Source: Campylobacterales bacterium (GTDB lineage Bacteria; Campylobacterota; Campylobacteria; Campylobacterales; Sulfurimonadaceae). From it: 49,422 nucleotides of DNA. Below are positions 16,631 to 25,502 of the stretch, one piece after another (position 1 is the first letter of the stretch; the number at the start of each line of letters is the position of its first letter). Below the pieces are notes generated by a model. The model was not told the origin of the DNA. It ran no database searches and worked only from the letters and a program-made list of their open reading frames with translations. The stretch is from positions 1 to 49,422 of the forward strand of contig JAPLGM010000013.1 in assembly GCA_026390165.1 (NCBI GenBank), read 5' to 3'. A program made the translations under genes and the position numbers.

Positions 16631-17502
16631 ATCTCGGGGAATTCCCCTTTCCATCGTTTGTGACACCAAAACCATAATTTTGGGTGGTCACGGATAACTT
16701 TTTCCAAGCCATTGACTTGCTGTTGTGTTGCATTTAGGATGGAACTCTCATCGCTGTTTTCGACGGTGATAGGATTTTCAAATGAAATGGTGTAGTGTTT
16801 CTCATCCTCACTTGTTATATAAACTCCTATGATGGGGGCATTAAACTTTGCCGATAATCCAGCCGCCGTTGAGGAGTGGTAGGTCTCATGTCCAAAAAAG
16901 GTAGTTTTGACCCCATAGCGAGCATTACTAGCCTGATCAATCATAAGAAGGATGGAACGACCGTTTCTTAATGCTTTGGCAATGTGCTTGAGTGCTCCAT
17001 TTTTCTCCGCTAATTCCATACGATGATTAGTTCGTGCTTCGAGGAGATAGGGATCAAAGGCCGCATTGCTGAATCCTTTGTAGATAGAGGATACGGGGGT
17101 GATAAGAGAAGAGAGGGCGGCCCCTCCGAGTTCCCAGTTCCCCAAATGAGCGGAGACAAAAATAATACCTCTCCCTTGCGCCAAAAGCTCATCCACGACG
17201 TCACGGTTTTTAAAAGTGACACGTTGCGCCAACTCCTTCGCATTATTACGTCGATTTTCCATTGTTTGCAAAAAATTTAATAAAAGATTCCGATAACAAT
17301 AGATTTCAATCTCTTTTTTTTGTTCTTTATGCAGTGTATTTCCAAATGCAAAAGCAAGATTGTTTTGAATAATACGATTTCGTGAAAGGGCCAAAAGATG
17401 GGCAAGGGTCGCTAAAACGGTAAAAATTCCCTTTCTCATTTTAGGTGGAAGTTTCATAATCCCCCAATCAAAGAGCAAAAAAAGACGGTATAGCACTATC
17501 AT
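16618..17502 (-). CDS. htrB: Lipid A biosynthesis acyltransferase, LpxL/HtrB family
   Basis: This 294-residue enzyme has the acyltransferase catalytic motif HLGNWE (His119 to Glu124). Downstream blocks include SIYKGFSN, MIDQASN, FFGHETYHSSTAAGLS and HPKLWFWCHKRWK, typical of lauroyl/myristoyl acyltransferases. It adds a secondary acyl chain to lipid A at the inner membrane; the N-terminal hydrophobic segment anchors it. It is coupled to the heptosyltransferase gene upstream (4-base overlap), the htrB-waaC arrangement seen in Campylobacter. The exact acyl position cannot be told. Confidence 0.86.
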   Translation of the reverse strand: MIVLYRLFLLFDWGIMKLPPKMRKGIFTVLATLAHLLALSRNRIIQNNLAFAFGNTLHKEQKKEIEIYCYRNLLLNFLQTMENRRNNAKELAQRVTFKNRDVVDELLAQGRGIIFVSAHLGNWELGGAALSSLITPVSSIYKGFSNAAFDPYLLEARTNHRMELAEKNGALKHIAKALRNGRSILLMIDQASNARYGVKTTFFGHETYHSSTAAGLSAKFNAPIIGVYITSEDEKHYTISFENPITVENSDESSILNATQQQVNGLEKVIRDHPKLWFWCHKRWKGEFPEIYAG

Positions 17503-18485
17503 GCTAATAACTCCTTGGCTTTGGTCGCGATGAGGTAAGAATCGATTTGAGCTATGGAAAAATCATTGCGATTGATATGAAAAATATCAACGGGTGAAGG
17601 GGATTTTATTCCAATATTTATTTCCGTAGGGTAAATCATCCGCTCATTCGTCGGACCAAAAAGGGTAATCGACATACGGTTCATCGCCCATGCGATATGG
17701 GTAGGCCCCGTGTCGTTTCCGATGGTAAGATCACAATGAGAAATAAATTGCACCAGCTCTGTAAGCGACATTTTAGGGGTTACGATAGCGTTGGTGGAGT
17801 GTTCTTGTATCCAAAGGGCATCGTTGTATTCGGTTTCGCTTCCCCAAATAAGATGACACGGGTATGGGAGAAGATTACACAGTGTGGCAAACTGCTCTTT
17901 AGGGTAGCATTTACTCTTCCATGATGCCCCGATCACTACCGCAATTTTCTTATTTTTCAAAGGGGTTGTTATTATTGGAAATACAGGAGCTTTGTTGGAA
18001 ATCAGCTCTTCGCTAAAAGGGATACTTAACGCTTCAGTGATCACCATCACATTACGGCGAATAACGCTTATCTCGTAGGGGATGGACGAAGTGGAGTTAT
18101 AAAACAATGCGGCAAGACCTTCACGGGCACTTTTTCGATCAAACCCGTGCACTTTTCCTTTTAGTAAAGAGGCAATAATTGCCGATTTAAGAAGCCCTTG
18201 CGCATCAATGATATGATCGTAGGGTTCACGAGATTTGAGGGTATGGATCATCTCTTTTAGGAGGCTAAAACTTTTTGTTTTTTTGAGTCGCTTGAGGGGG
18301 ATGGGGATCACTTCGTGAAGGAGGGGATGATTCGCAAGGATAGGGGCAAACGCCTCTTCAACGAACCAATCAATGAGGGCATTGGGAGTATAACTATGGA
18401 TGATTTGCAAGACAACAGCTGTATTGATAATATCCCCCAATGCACTAAGACGGACAATGGCGATACGGGGGGGGATTGGTTGCAT
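17499..18485 (-). CDS. waaC: Lipopolysaccharide heptosyltransferase I
   Basis: WaaC transfers the first heptose to Kdo in the lipopolysaccharide inner core, using ADP-heptose. The glycosyltransferase family 9 features are RIAIVRLSALGDIINTA at the N-terminus, IDAQGLLKSA near the middle, VVIGASWKSKCYP, and GNDTGPTHIAWAM near the C-terminus, followed by LFGPTNERMIYP. The frame is open to a TTG at 18536, inside pyrF, but ATG 18485 gives the normal family start and a 13-base gap after pyrF, so I chose it. No good ribosome binding site is visible, so coupling to pyrF is likely. Confidence 0.85.
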   Translation of the reverse strand: MQPIPPRIAIVRLSALGDIINTAVVLQIIHSYTPNALIDWFVEEAFAPILANHPLLHEVIPIPLKRLKKTKSFSLLKEMIHTLKSREPYDHIIDAQGLLKSAIIASLLKGKVHGFDRKSAREGLAALFYNSTSSIPYEISVIRRNVMVITEALSIPFSEELISNKAPVFPIITTPLKNKKIAVVIGASWKSKCYPKEQFATLCNLLPYPCHLIWGSETEYNDALWIQEHSTNAIVTPKMSLTELVQFISHCDLTIGNDTGPTHIAWAMNRMSITLFGPTNERMIYPTEINIGIKSPSPVDIFHINRNDFSIAQIDSYLIATKAKELLA

Positions 18486-18498
18486 CAAATTGTTTTTA

Positions 18499-19191
18499 TT
18501 ATTTTTGGACAAGAGCAGCCAGAATCTTTTCAACAACTTCTGCTGGATTTTCGGCTTTATAAATAGGTCGCCCTACAACGATAAAATCAACTTTTGCTTC
18601 ATGTGCCACGTCAATTGTTGCCACACGCTCTTGATCCCCTGCATCTTCGCCAAAGGGACGAATACCAGGAGTCAAGGTGATAAATGCGCTCTCCGTGAGG
18701 GATTTGATCGAGGCACTCTCATACGCACTGCATACGACCCCATCCAGTCCTGCTTCGTGAGCATCATGTGCAAATTGGTCAGCTTTGTTGGCGATAGTCT
18801 CACCGTATACATGAGAAAATTCATCATTATCAAAGGAGGTGAGGGCAGTGACCGCAAGGACGAGAGGGCGATTTTCATACGGTTCAAGCCGTTGCATCAC
18901 CTCACGCATCGCTTTACGTCCCGCTGACGCATGAACGTTAAACATATCCACACCCAATCCCATAATGGATTCGGCAGCATCCGCCATTGTATTGGGGATA
19001 TCATAGAGTTTGAGATCGAGAAAGATTTTAAATTCGGGATTGATTTTTTTGATTGCTTCGATAAATGGTTTTCCATCACGGATATACGAGCGAAGTCCCA
19101 CTTTTAGCCATACAGGGTAGTGTTTTATTTTTTCAATCAGATCTAAATTTTTTTCCATCGTTGGTAAGTCAAGAGCGATGCAAAGTTCCAT
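18499..19191 (-). CDS. pyrF: Orotidine 5'-phosphate decarboxylase
   Basis: PyrF converts orotidine monophosphate to UMP, the last step of de novo pyrimidine synthesis. The 230-residue TIM barrel shows the catalytic LDLKLYDIPNT motif (Lys61, Asp64), CIALDLP at the N-terminus, and a phosphate-binding end, TPGIRPFGEDAGDQ followed by VVGRPIYKAENP. Length and all motifs are normal. It begins the reverse pyrF-waaC-htrB operon and is divergent from yceI. Confidence 0.95.
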   Translation of the reverse strand: MELCIALDLPTMEKNLDLIEKIKHYPVWLKVGLRSYIRDGKPFIEAIKKINPEFKIFLDLKLYDIPNTMADAAESIMGLGVDMFNVHASAGRKAMREVMQRLEPYENRPLVLAVTALTSFDNDEFSHVYGETIANKADQFAHDAHEAGLDGVVCSAYESASIKSLTESAFITLTPGIRPFGEDAGDQERVATIDVAHEAKVDFIVVGRPIYKAENPAEVVEKILAALVQK

Positions 19192-19307
19192 AATATCCCT
19201 TTGTTAAAGTTATAAAAGTATAGCAAACGTTAAATATTTTCCCCATTAAGAAAGGATTGACCAAAACACACTACAATTAATCAATTTTTAGAAATAAAGG
19301 ATCTTTG

Positions 19308-19874
19308 ATGAAAAATCGTTTTGTTGCTACTGTTGTGTCGAGTTTGTTATTGGGATCATTATCGTTGAGTGGTGCACCTTACAGTGTTGACGTCTCCCAT
19401 TCGAGTCTCGGATTTAAAGTAAAACATATGATGATCAGTACGGTAAGTGGAAATTTTAGCGGTTTTAGCGGTGTGTATGATTTGAATAAAGGGGTCTTGA
19501 AATCTCTCAGTGGTACGGCTAAAACAGCAACAATCGACACCGGGATCGCAAAACGAGACGATCATTTGCGCAGTGCTGATTTTTTCGATGCCGTAAAATT
19601 TCCTGAGCTAAAGTTTGTGATGACTTCTCAAAAAGGGAAAAAAGTAACGGGAAATTTAACGATGCACGGTATCACTAAATCGGTAACAATGGTTATGGAT
19701 ATGGGAGGTGAAGTGACCGATAATAATGGATACAAACGTTCAGGATTTGTTCTCAATGGGGCCGTTAATCGTAAAGATTTTGGGCTTAATTGGAATCAAG
19801 CCATTGAAGCTGGCGGAATGCTTGTAGGGGATGAAGTGAAAATTACCATCGAAATTGAGGGGGTGGAGGAGTAA
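19308..19874 (+). CDS. YceI-family periplasmic protein
   Basis: A signal peptide with charged start MKNRF, hydrophobic core and probable cleavage after SLSGA is followed by the YceI lipocalin-like barrel: YSVDVSHSSLGFKVKHMMIS, GKVTGNLTMHG-type strands and KDFGLNWNQAIEAGGMLVGDEV. YceI proteins bind polyisoprenoids or amphiphiles in the periplasm; the physiological ligand is usually unknown. ATG 19308 follows AAAGGA; a TTG lies one codon earlier in the same frame. It is monocistronic as far as can be seen. Confidence 0.88.
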   Translation: MKNRFVATVVSSLLLGSLSLSGAPYSVDVSHSSLGFKVKHMMISTVSGNFSGFSGVYDLNKGVLKSLSGTAKTATIDTGIAKRDDHLRSADFFDAVKFPELKFVMTSQKGKKVTGNLTMHGITKSVTMVMDMGGEVTDNNGYKRSGFVLNGAVNRKDFGLNWNQAIEAGGMLVGDEVKITIEIEGVEE

Positions 19875-19889
19875 AGAAAATTTCTTATT

Positions 19890-19905
19890 CCCTCTCGGTA
19901 GAGGG
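19890..19905. terminator. Short GC hairpin after yceI
   Basis: CCCTCT at 19890-19895 pairs with AGAGGG at 19900-19905 around the loop CGGT. It starts 15 bases after the yceI stop. No T-run follows, so it is at best a weak or factor-dependent terminator. Confidence 0.35.
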
Positions 19906-19988
19906 GGAGAATCATCCCGATCTTGTAAAAACTAAACCATAAAATAGAGTAAAATTTTGCTAAACTGCCGATAAAAGTAACGGCTAAT

Positions 19989-20124
19989 TTATTTGCGAAT
20001 CAAAGAAGTCTCTTCAGTAAAGGCTACATCTTTGACATAATGTTATAGTATCAGCAATTAACAAAACTTCCTTACGATCATCCCAATAAATTGCCACAGT
20101 AATATGACGATCTTTGAGTATCAT
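19989..20124 (-). pseudogene. Possible short frameshifted gene remnant
   Basis: On the reverse strand an ATG at 20124 opens a 36-codon frame beginning MILKDRHITVAIYWDDRKEV and stopping at 20014. A second reverse frame enters at about the same place and reads KDVAFTEETSLIRK to a stop at 19989. The two read like one protein split by a single-base shift. I do not recognise the family. It occupies the 277-base gap before pepN and may just be chance. Confidence 0.25.
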
Positions 20125-20151
20125 TTCAAAAGTAATAAACAGGAGCACTAA

Positions 20152-22755
20152 ATGAACGAACATAAAACAATTTATTTAAAAGATTATACCCCCAGTGATT
20201 ATACGATTCCACTGTGTACACTTGAATTTATCATTGATAACGGTTCGACGCGCGTTGATAATGTAATGGAGATTCGCCGTCAAAATTCGGGTGCCAAAGA
20301 GTTACGCCTTAATGGGGAGATGATGGATTTAGAGCTTTTATGGGTGGATGATGTTCTCTATGATGAGACGATGTACACGTTGGAAGAAGATGCGCTGATC
20401 CTCCCTTTGGACGCAGAGAGTGCCCGTATTCGCGTCATCACCCGACTCTATCCCGATGAGAACACGGCGTTAGAGGGGTTATATCGTTCCGGTGGTATCT
20501 GGTGTACCCAAAACGAGCCGGAGGGGTTTCGCCGTATTACCTATTTTATCGACCGTCCCGATGTTATGACCCGTTTTACGACGAAAATTATTGCCAACAA
20601 AGAAGCCTGTCCCGTTATTCTCAGCAATGGAAATCTTCGAGGGACGGCAACGCTGGAGAATGGAAAACATTTGGCGATTTGGGAAGATCCGATTCCTAAA
20701 CCTTCGTATTTGTTCGCCTTGGTGGCGGGGGATTTGGGGTCAATTGGCGATACGTTTACGACCATGAGTGGTAAAAAGGTGGAGTTGGCGATTTATTGTG
20801 ACAAAGGGAATGAAGCCAAATGCCATCATGCGATGCGCTCGTTGAAAAAATCGATGGAGTGGGATGAGGTAACGTATGGCCGCGAATACGATCTTGAGGT
20901 GTATAACATCGTTGCCGTGGACAGTTTTAATATGGGGGCGATGGAGAATAAGGGGCTCAATGTCTTTAACTCCCATTATGTCCTCGCTGATGAGCACAGT
21001 GCTACCGATGGGGATTTTATGGGGATTGAGAGTGTGATCGCCCATGAGTATTTTCACAATTGGACGGGAAACCGTATCACGTGCCGAAGCTGGTTTGAGC
21101 TCACCCTCAAAGAGGGGTTGACAGTCTTTCGAGACCAATGTTTCAGTGCCGATATAAACTCCCAACTGCTACAGCGCATTGATGATGTCAAATCGTTGCG
21201 TGAACGGCAGTTTGTCGAAGATGCAGGGCCGACGGCACATCCGATCAAGCCTAGTGAGTACATCGAGATCAATAACTTCTATACGGCAACGGTCTATGAG
21301 AAGGGGGCGGAAGTTATTCGGATGCTTCATACCTTGCTGGGAACCGACAAGTTTCGTTTGGCGATGGATAGCTATTTTGAGAAGTTTGATGGGCAAGCGG
21401 TGGGGACGGAAGAGTTTTTGTGGGCGATGCAGACCCAAAGCCCGACCGATCTGACGCAGTTCAAACGATGGTATAGCCAAGAGCGTACACCAACTTTGAA
21501 AATTTCAAGTTGTTATGATGCGAATAATCAAACACTGACCCTCAGCATCACGCAACACATTCTCAAAGATACCGATGGTCGTGAGCAATTGCCCTATGCG
21601 TTTCCTTTGTCTATCGGACTGCTGGATGCGAAGGGGAATGAATACCCCCTTAAAAGTTCCAATGCGGCGATGATTCATGAGGGGGTTGTATGGATTGAGG
21701 AGGCCGTTACGTCTATCACCTTTGATGGGGTGCACGAGGCTCCCAAACTCTCGTTAAACCGCCATTTTAGTACCCCAGTGAAAATCGAGTGCAGTGAAAT
21801 GGACTACCCCTTTTTGATGGCGCACGATACGGACGGATTCGTACGCTACGAAGCGTCACAGCTTTTTGGGATGGAGACGTTAGAGAAAATGATGCAGGGG
21901 GGAGAGATTGATCCGCGATTTATACGTGCGTACGGTGTTGTTTTGAATGATACGACATTAGAGAGATTGTTTAAAGCGGAACTTTTAGGGCTCCCCTCTA
22001 TCAGTACAATGATGCAGCGTCAAGAGATTCTCGATGTAGAGGCGATTCATAAGGCACTTGAAACGCTGAAAAAACGGTTGGCGAATGAGTTTAAAGCAGT
22101 GTTGTTGAGTGGTATCGAATCTCTTTATGCCCCAGAAAATAGTGATATTGATCCTCTTAGTATGGCAGATCGGGCATTGAAAAACCGCTATCTTGGATTG
22201 TTAATGGCGCTTGAAGAGGAGCCGATTACGCAGATGGCACATAACCATTACGATGAATCGGTCAATATGACGAACCGTCTGGCGGCATTGGAGCTGTTGG
22301 AAAACTATGCCCCGACACAAGCAGACGAAGCACTGGAAGATTTTTATCACCAACACGCAGATGAAACACTTATTATGAATAAATATTTTGCATTGCGTGC
22401 CAGCTCACGCCGTGATGGGACACTGGAGAGGGTAAAAGCACTTCAAAATGATCCTGTATTTGATCTCAAAGTTCCGAATCTTGTGCGGGCATTGTACGGT
22501 TCATTTTCTCGAAATATGGTGGCGTTTCATGCCGTTTCAGGGGAGGGGTATAGTTTTGTCGCCGATAAAGTGATTGAGATAGACGCCCTCAACCCCCAAA
22601 TCGCATCAGGACTGGCAGGGGCTTTTAAAAGCTACGGGAAACTCTCTTCATTGACCAAAGCCAAAATGGGGATGGAGTTGGAACGGATCAAAAATCATCC
22701 GAATCTTTCCAATAATGTCTATGAGATTGTTACGAAGATTTTGGAAGCAGATTAA
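20152..22755 (+). CDS. pepN: Aminopeptidase N (M1 zinc metallopeptidase)
   Basis: This 867-residue cytoplasmic aminopeptidase removes N-terminal residues from peptides in protein turnover. The substrate-anchoring GAMEN motif (about 262-266) and the zinc site HEYFHNWTGNR (about 298-308), followed by the downstream Glu in LKEGLTVFRDQ, are all present. The later part matches the Ig-like and helical C-terminal domains of the E. coli PepN type. Length is normal for that subfamily. An AACAGGAGCAC site precedes ATG 20152. Confidence 0.95.
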   Translation: MNEHKTIYLKDYTPSDYTIPLCTLEFIIDNGSTRVDNVMEIRRQNSGAKELRLNGEMMDLELLWVDDVLYDETMYTLEEDALILPLDAESARIRVITRLYPDENTALEGLYRSGGIWCTQNEPEGFRRITYFIDRPDVMTRFTTKIIANKEACPVILSNGNLRGTATLENGKHLAIWEDPIPKPSYLFALVAGDLGSIGDTFTTMSGKKVELAIYCDKGNEAKCHHAMRSLKKSMEWDEVTYGREYDLEVYNIVAVDSFNMGAMENKGLNVFNSHYVLADEHSATDGDFMGIESVIAHEYFHNWTGNRITCRSWFELTLKEGLTVFRDQCFSADINSQLLQRIDDVKSLRERQFVEDAGPTAHPIKPSEYIEINNFYTATVYEKGAEVIRMLHTLLGTDKFRLAMDSYFEKFDGQAVGTEEFLWAMQTQSPTDLTQFKRWYSQERTPTLKISSCYDANNQTLTLSITQHILKDTDGREQLPYAFPLSIGLLDAKGNEYPLKSSNAAMIHEGVVWIEEAVTSITFDGVHEAPKLSLNRHFSTPVKIECSEMDYPFLMAHDTDGFVRYEASQLFGMETLEKMMQGGEIDPRFIRAYGVVLNDTTLERLFKAELLGLPSISTMMQRQEILDVEAIHKALETLKKRLANEFKAVLLSGIESLYAPENSDIDPLSMADRALKNRYLGLLMALEEEPITQMAHNHYDESVNMTNRLAALELLENYAPTQADEALEDFYHQHADETLIMNKYFALRASSRRDGTLERVKALQNDPVFDLKVPNLVRALYGSFSRNMVAFHAVSGEGYSFVADKVIEIDALNPQIASGLAGAFKSYGKLSSLTKAKMGMELERIKNHPNLSNNVYEIVTKILEAD

Positions 22756-22874
22756 AGGAACCCCTTTAAATAAAGGTTGTGAACAAAAGTAACACTTTTG
22801 TCTTTTGGGTATAAAATCTAGTTTGATTGCGCTGAATAAAAGAAGAGAGTGATAAAAAAATGATACATTAAGAT

Positions 22875-22880
22875 TATAAT
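22875..22880 (+). promoter_or_regulatory. Probable -10 box of the sulfide:quinone reductase gene
   Basis: A perfect TATAAT lies 43 bases before the chosen start of the reductase gene, in an AT-rich stretch. No good -35 box is visible, which is common in Campylobacterota sigma-70 promoters. Confidence 0.45.
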
Positions 22881-22922
22881 AAGTTTTTAAGGAAGATGTT
22901 AAAAACATTCAAGGGAGAAATA

Positions 22923-24392
22923 ATGGCAAGATTAGTAGTTTTAGGGGGCGGGGTGGCTGGACATACTGCTGCAACGTTTGCGGCAGATTGGCTGGGTAAA
23001 GATCACGAAGTTGTCGTCGTTACTCCTAACGCAAAATGGAACTGGATCCCCTCAAATATTTGGGTTGGTGTTGGTGAAATGTCTAAAGAAGAAGTCACAT
23101 TTGATTTGGCTCCTGTCTATGAAAAAGCGGGAATTACCTATAAACAAGCTAAGGCTGTCAGTCTTAATCCTGAGGGAAGTGCAAAAAGAAATAAACCATT
23201 CGTAACGATTGAGTATACAGGTCAAGGCAAAGTAGGGCATAGTGATGAGATCGAGTATGACTATCTTATCAATGCAACAGGACCAAAACTTAACTTTGGT
23301 GCAACACCAGGGTTGGGCGAAGGTTCAAACCTAGGTGCGCATACTGTCTCTGTTTGTACGGCAGATCACGCAGAGCATGCATCGCATGAATTGACAAAAA
23401 TCATGGATAAAATGCGTAAAGGGCAACGTCAAAAAATCTTGATCGGTACAGGTCACGGTATGTGTACGTGTCAGGGTGCGGCGTTTGAGTATATTTTCAA
23501 TGTTGAACATGAAATCCGTAAAGCAGGTCTTCGCGATATGGCAGATATCCAATGGATCTCAAATGAAGCATTCATGGGTGATTTCGGAATGGGCGGTTTG
23601 CACATGAATGTTGGTGGTTACGTTGTTAGTTCACGTATTTTCACTGAGTCATTATTTGCAGAACGCGGTGTTAACTATATCACTGGGGCTCATGTCAACA
23701 AAGTTGAAAAAGGGAAAGTTTCATACGAGCTTCTCGATGGTTCAATGGGTGAAGAGTCATTCGATTTCTCAATGTTAATTCCACCGTTCGCGGGTGTTGG
23801 TCTCAAAGCGTATAACAAAGCAGGTGATGATATTACTGATACCGTATTCGCACCCAATGGCTTTATGAAAGTAGATGCGGATTATACCCCTAAAGCGTAT
23901 GAAGAGTGGAAAGCTACTGATTGGCCTCGAACGTACCAAAATCCGACCTACAAAAATCTTTTTGCGGCAGGGATTGCATTCGCCCCTCCACATATCATCT
24001 CAAAACCGGCAAAATCACCGAATGGTACCGTTATTAATCCAACTCCACCACGTACAGGTATGCCAAGTGGTATCATCGGTAAAGCCGTAGCCCATAGTAT
24101 CTGTAATTTAATCAAAAACGGGCCAGAAGCTCATTTGCATGAAGCATCAATGGCAGAAATGGGGGCAGCATGTGTTGCGTCTGCTGGTAAAGGGTGGTTA
24201 GATGGTACAGCTGCTGCAATGACCGTTTACCCTGTTGTTCCCGATTATGATAAATATCCAGGGACAGGTCGTGATACCGATTACACTTTTGGTGAGATTG
24301 GTTTGGCGGGTCACTGGATCAAACATATCCTCCACTATTTATTTATGTACAAAGCAAAACTTAAACCGTTCTGGAAAGTAATTCCAGAATAA
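22923..24392 (+). CDS. sqr: Sulfide:quinone oxidoreductase-like flavoprotein
   Basis: This 489-residue flavoprotein of the disulfide reductase superfamily has the FAD-binding LVVLGGGVAGHTAA at the N-terminus. It has a sequence around YDYLINATGPKLNF and cysteines in VSVCTADH, HGMCTCQGAAFEYIF and AACVASAGKG that could form the redox centre. Sulfide:quinone reductases oxidise sulfide at the inner membrane and reduce quinone. The tail HYLFMYKAKLKPFWKVIPE is amphipathic and suits peripheral membrane binding. ATG 22923, preceded by AGGGAGA, is preferred over the in-frame ATG 22896. The subtype is uncertain and a related flavocytochrome-type or unassigned oxidoreductase is possible, so the symbol is tentative. 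Confidence 0.78.
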   Translation: MARLVVLGGGVAGHTAATFAADWLGKDHEVVVVTPNAKWNWIPSNIWVGVGEMSKEEVTFDLAPVYEKAGITYKQAKAVSLNPEGSAKRNKPFVTIEYTGQGKVGHSDEIEYDYLINATGPKLNFGATPGLGEGSNLGAHTVSVCTADHAEHASHELTKIMDKMRKGQRQKILIGTGHGMCTCQGAAFEYIFNVEHEIRKAGLRDMADIQWISNEAFMGDFGMGGLHMNVGGYVVSSRIFTESLFAERGVNYITGAHVNKVEKGKVSYELLDGSMGEESFDFSMLIPPFAGVGLKAYNKAGDDITDTVFAPNGFMKVDADYTPKAYEEWKATDWPRTYQNPTYKNLFAAGIAFAPPHIISKPAKSPNGTVINPTPPRTGMPSGIIGKAVAHSICNLIKNGPEAHLHEASMAEMGAACVASAGKGWLDGTAAAMTVYPVVPDYDKYPGTGRDTDYTFGEIGLAGHWIKHILHYLFMYKAKLKPFWKVIPE

Positions 24393-24452
24393 GTGAAGGG
24401 GCTTTTGCTCCAATTATAACGTCTAAAATTTAGATATAAAAAGGAAATAACA

Positions 24453-24620
24453 ATGGCAGTCAAACCAGAAGAATTCAATTTTGCAAAAAATGATAAGTTC
24501 AAAACAGCGATGATCCCGGGGAAATTTGCCCGTGCAATGCGCACATGTAAAATTTGGCAATTTATCCGTTTCATCATTATCAACCTCAAGATGCTTGTGG
24601 TTGTAAGTAAAAGTCACTAA
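24453..24620 (+). CDS. Small basic protein following sqr, 55 residues
   Basis: ATG 24453 follows AAAAAGGAAATAAC, a strong ribosome binding site, and the frame ends at 24618-24620. The protein starts MAVKPEEFNFAKND, has a basic middle (GKFARAMRTCK) and a hydrophobic C-terminal helix (IWQFIRFIIINLKMLVVV). It lies 60 bases after the sulfide:quinone reductase gene on the same strand. I do not recognise the family. The hydrophobic, basic helix suggests a small membrane-associated partner or anchor for the reductase. Confidence 0.72.
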   Translation: MAVKPEEFNFAKNDKFKTAMIPGKFARAMRTCKIWQFIRFIIINLKMLVVVSKSH

Positions 24621-24689
24621 CGGTTGAGTTTATACTTTAACCCTCTTGCCTCACTCTGAGGCAAAACCTTCTCTTCAAAGTATCTTTTT

Positions 24690-25502
24690 ATGATTAAAAA
24701 TCTTCTTAAATATCCTGACCCTACTATTCGTCTGATCTCTGCTAATGTCCGTTTCTTTAATGACGAACTGCATCAATGGATTACCGATATGATTGATACG
24801 ATGAACGCGCATGATTTGAGTGCTTTGAGTGCTATTATGATCGGTATCCAGTACAATATTATTGTTATTAAAGAGGCAGATGACTATACCCCTTACATTA
24901 ATGCAAGGTTGATTAAGCATGCGGATGTCTGTACCAAAACCGAACGCAGTACATACTATGAAGGGATAAGTGTTGATGTTGATCGTTACACTAAAGTAAC
25001 CGTCATTTACGAAGATGAGAAGGGAGAATCTCATCATTGCGACTTGGAGGGGGATGCCGCTTGCATATTCCAACAGCAGCTTGATTACTGTTATGGAAGT
25101 ACGTTTGTTGACCGTGTGGATCGTGAAACGAAGGAGCGGATTAACGATTACCTCTCATCGGGATTGGTTAAAGATGCAAAGGGGGGGAGTTGCCCTATCG
25201 TGTTTTACCGTGATTATTTTAAGCGGGGTGCCAAATATGGGCTAGGGCTGATTCTCTTCAGCTTTATTTCTCCTTTTTTTGTTTCATCTGATGTGCGTGA
25301 ATGGATCACTAAAATTGATAGTGCACTGCTTGTTGCAGTTGTTGGGCTGATGATCGGATATTTCTTTTATGCGTTATATGAGTCACGCCAATACAAGCAG
25401 TGTACAAGTTGTCAGATGGGTAATATTATTGGGACTCTTCTCATTTTAACAGGGCAATGGCTGGTCGTAGGGGCAGGTGTTACCTTTTGGATGGCACCAT
25501 GA
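24690..25502 (+). CDS. Peptide deformylase-like pseudoenzyme fused to a three-helix membrane domain
   Basis: Residues 1 to about 150 follow peptide deformylase along their whole length: LLKYPDPTIRLISANV, WITDMIDTMNA, then the regions of the three active-site motifs. Motif 1 (GxGLAAxQ) reads LSALSAIM, motif 2 (EGCLS) reads YYEGIS, and motif 3 (HExDH) reads QQQLDY at 128-133. The metal ligands Cys and two His, and the catalytic Glu, are all gone. The C-terminal part has three hydrophobic helices (about 183-200, 211-230, 245-268) and a CTSC pair at 238-241. It cannot deformylate; a sensing or scaffold role is likely. Its stop overlaps the start of a hybrid kinase (ATGA), pointing to signalling. 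Confidence 0.75.
   Translation: MIKNLLKYPDPTIRLISANVRFFNDELHQWITDMIDTMNAHDLSALSAIMIGIQYNIIVIKEADDYTPYINARLIKHADVCTKTERSTYYEGISVDVDRYTKVTVIYEDEKGESHHCDLEGDAACIFQQQLDYCYGSTFVDRVDRETKERINDYLSSGLVKDAKGGSCPIVFYRDYFKRGAKYGLGLILFSFISPFFVSSDVREWITKIDSALLVAVVGLMIGYFFYALYESRQYKQCTSCQMGNIIGTLLILTGQWLVVGAGVTFWMAP

Noticed and set aside
18486-18536. TTG start of waaC at 18536
   Set aside because: It lies within pyrF and adds a basic segment before the normal heptosyltransferase start.
25457-25498. Upstream start of the hybrid kinase at 25457
   Set aside because: It lies inside the deformylase-like gene; ATG 25499 gives an ATGA coupling and a sensible N-terminus.
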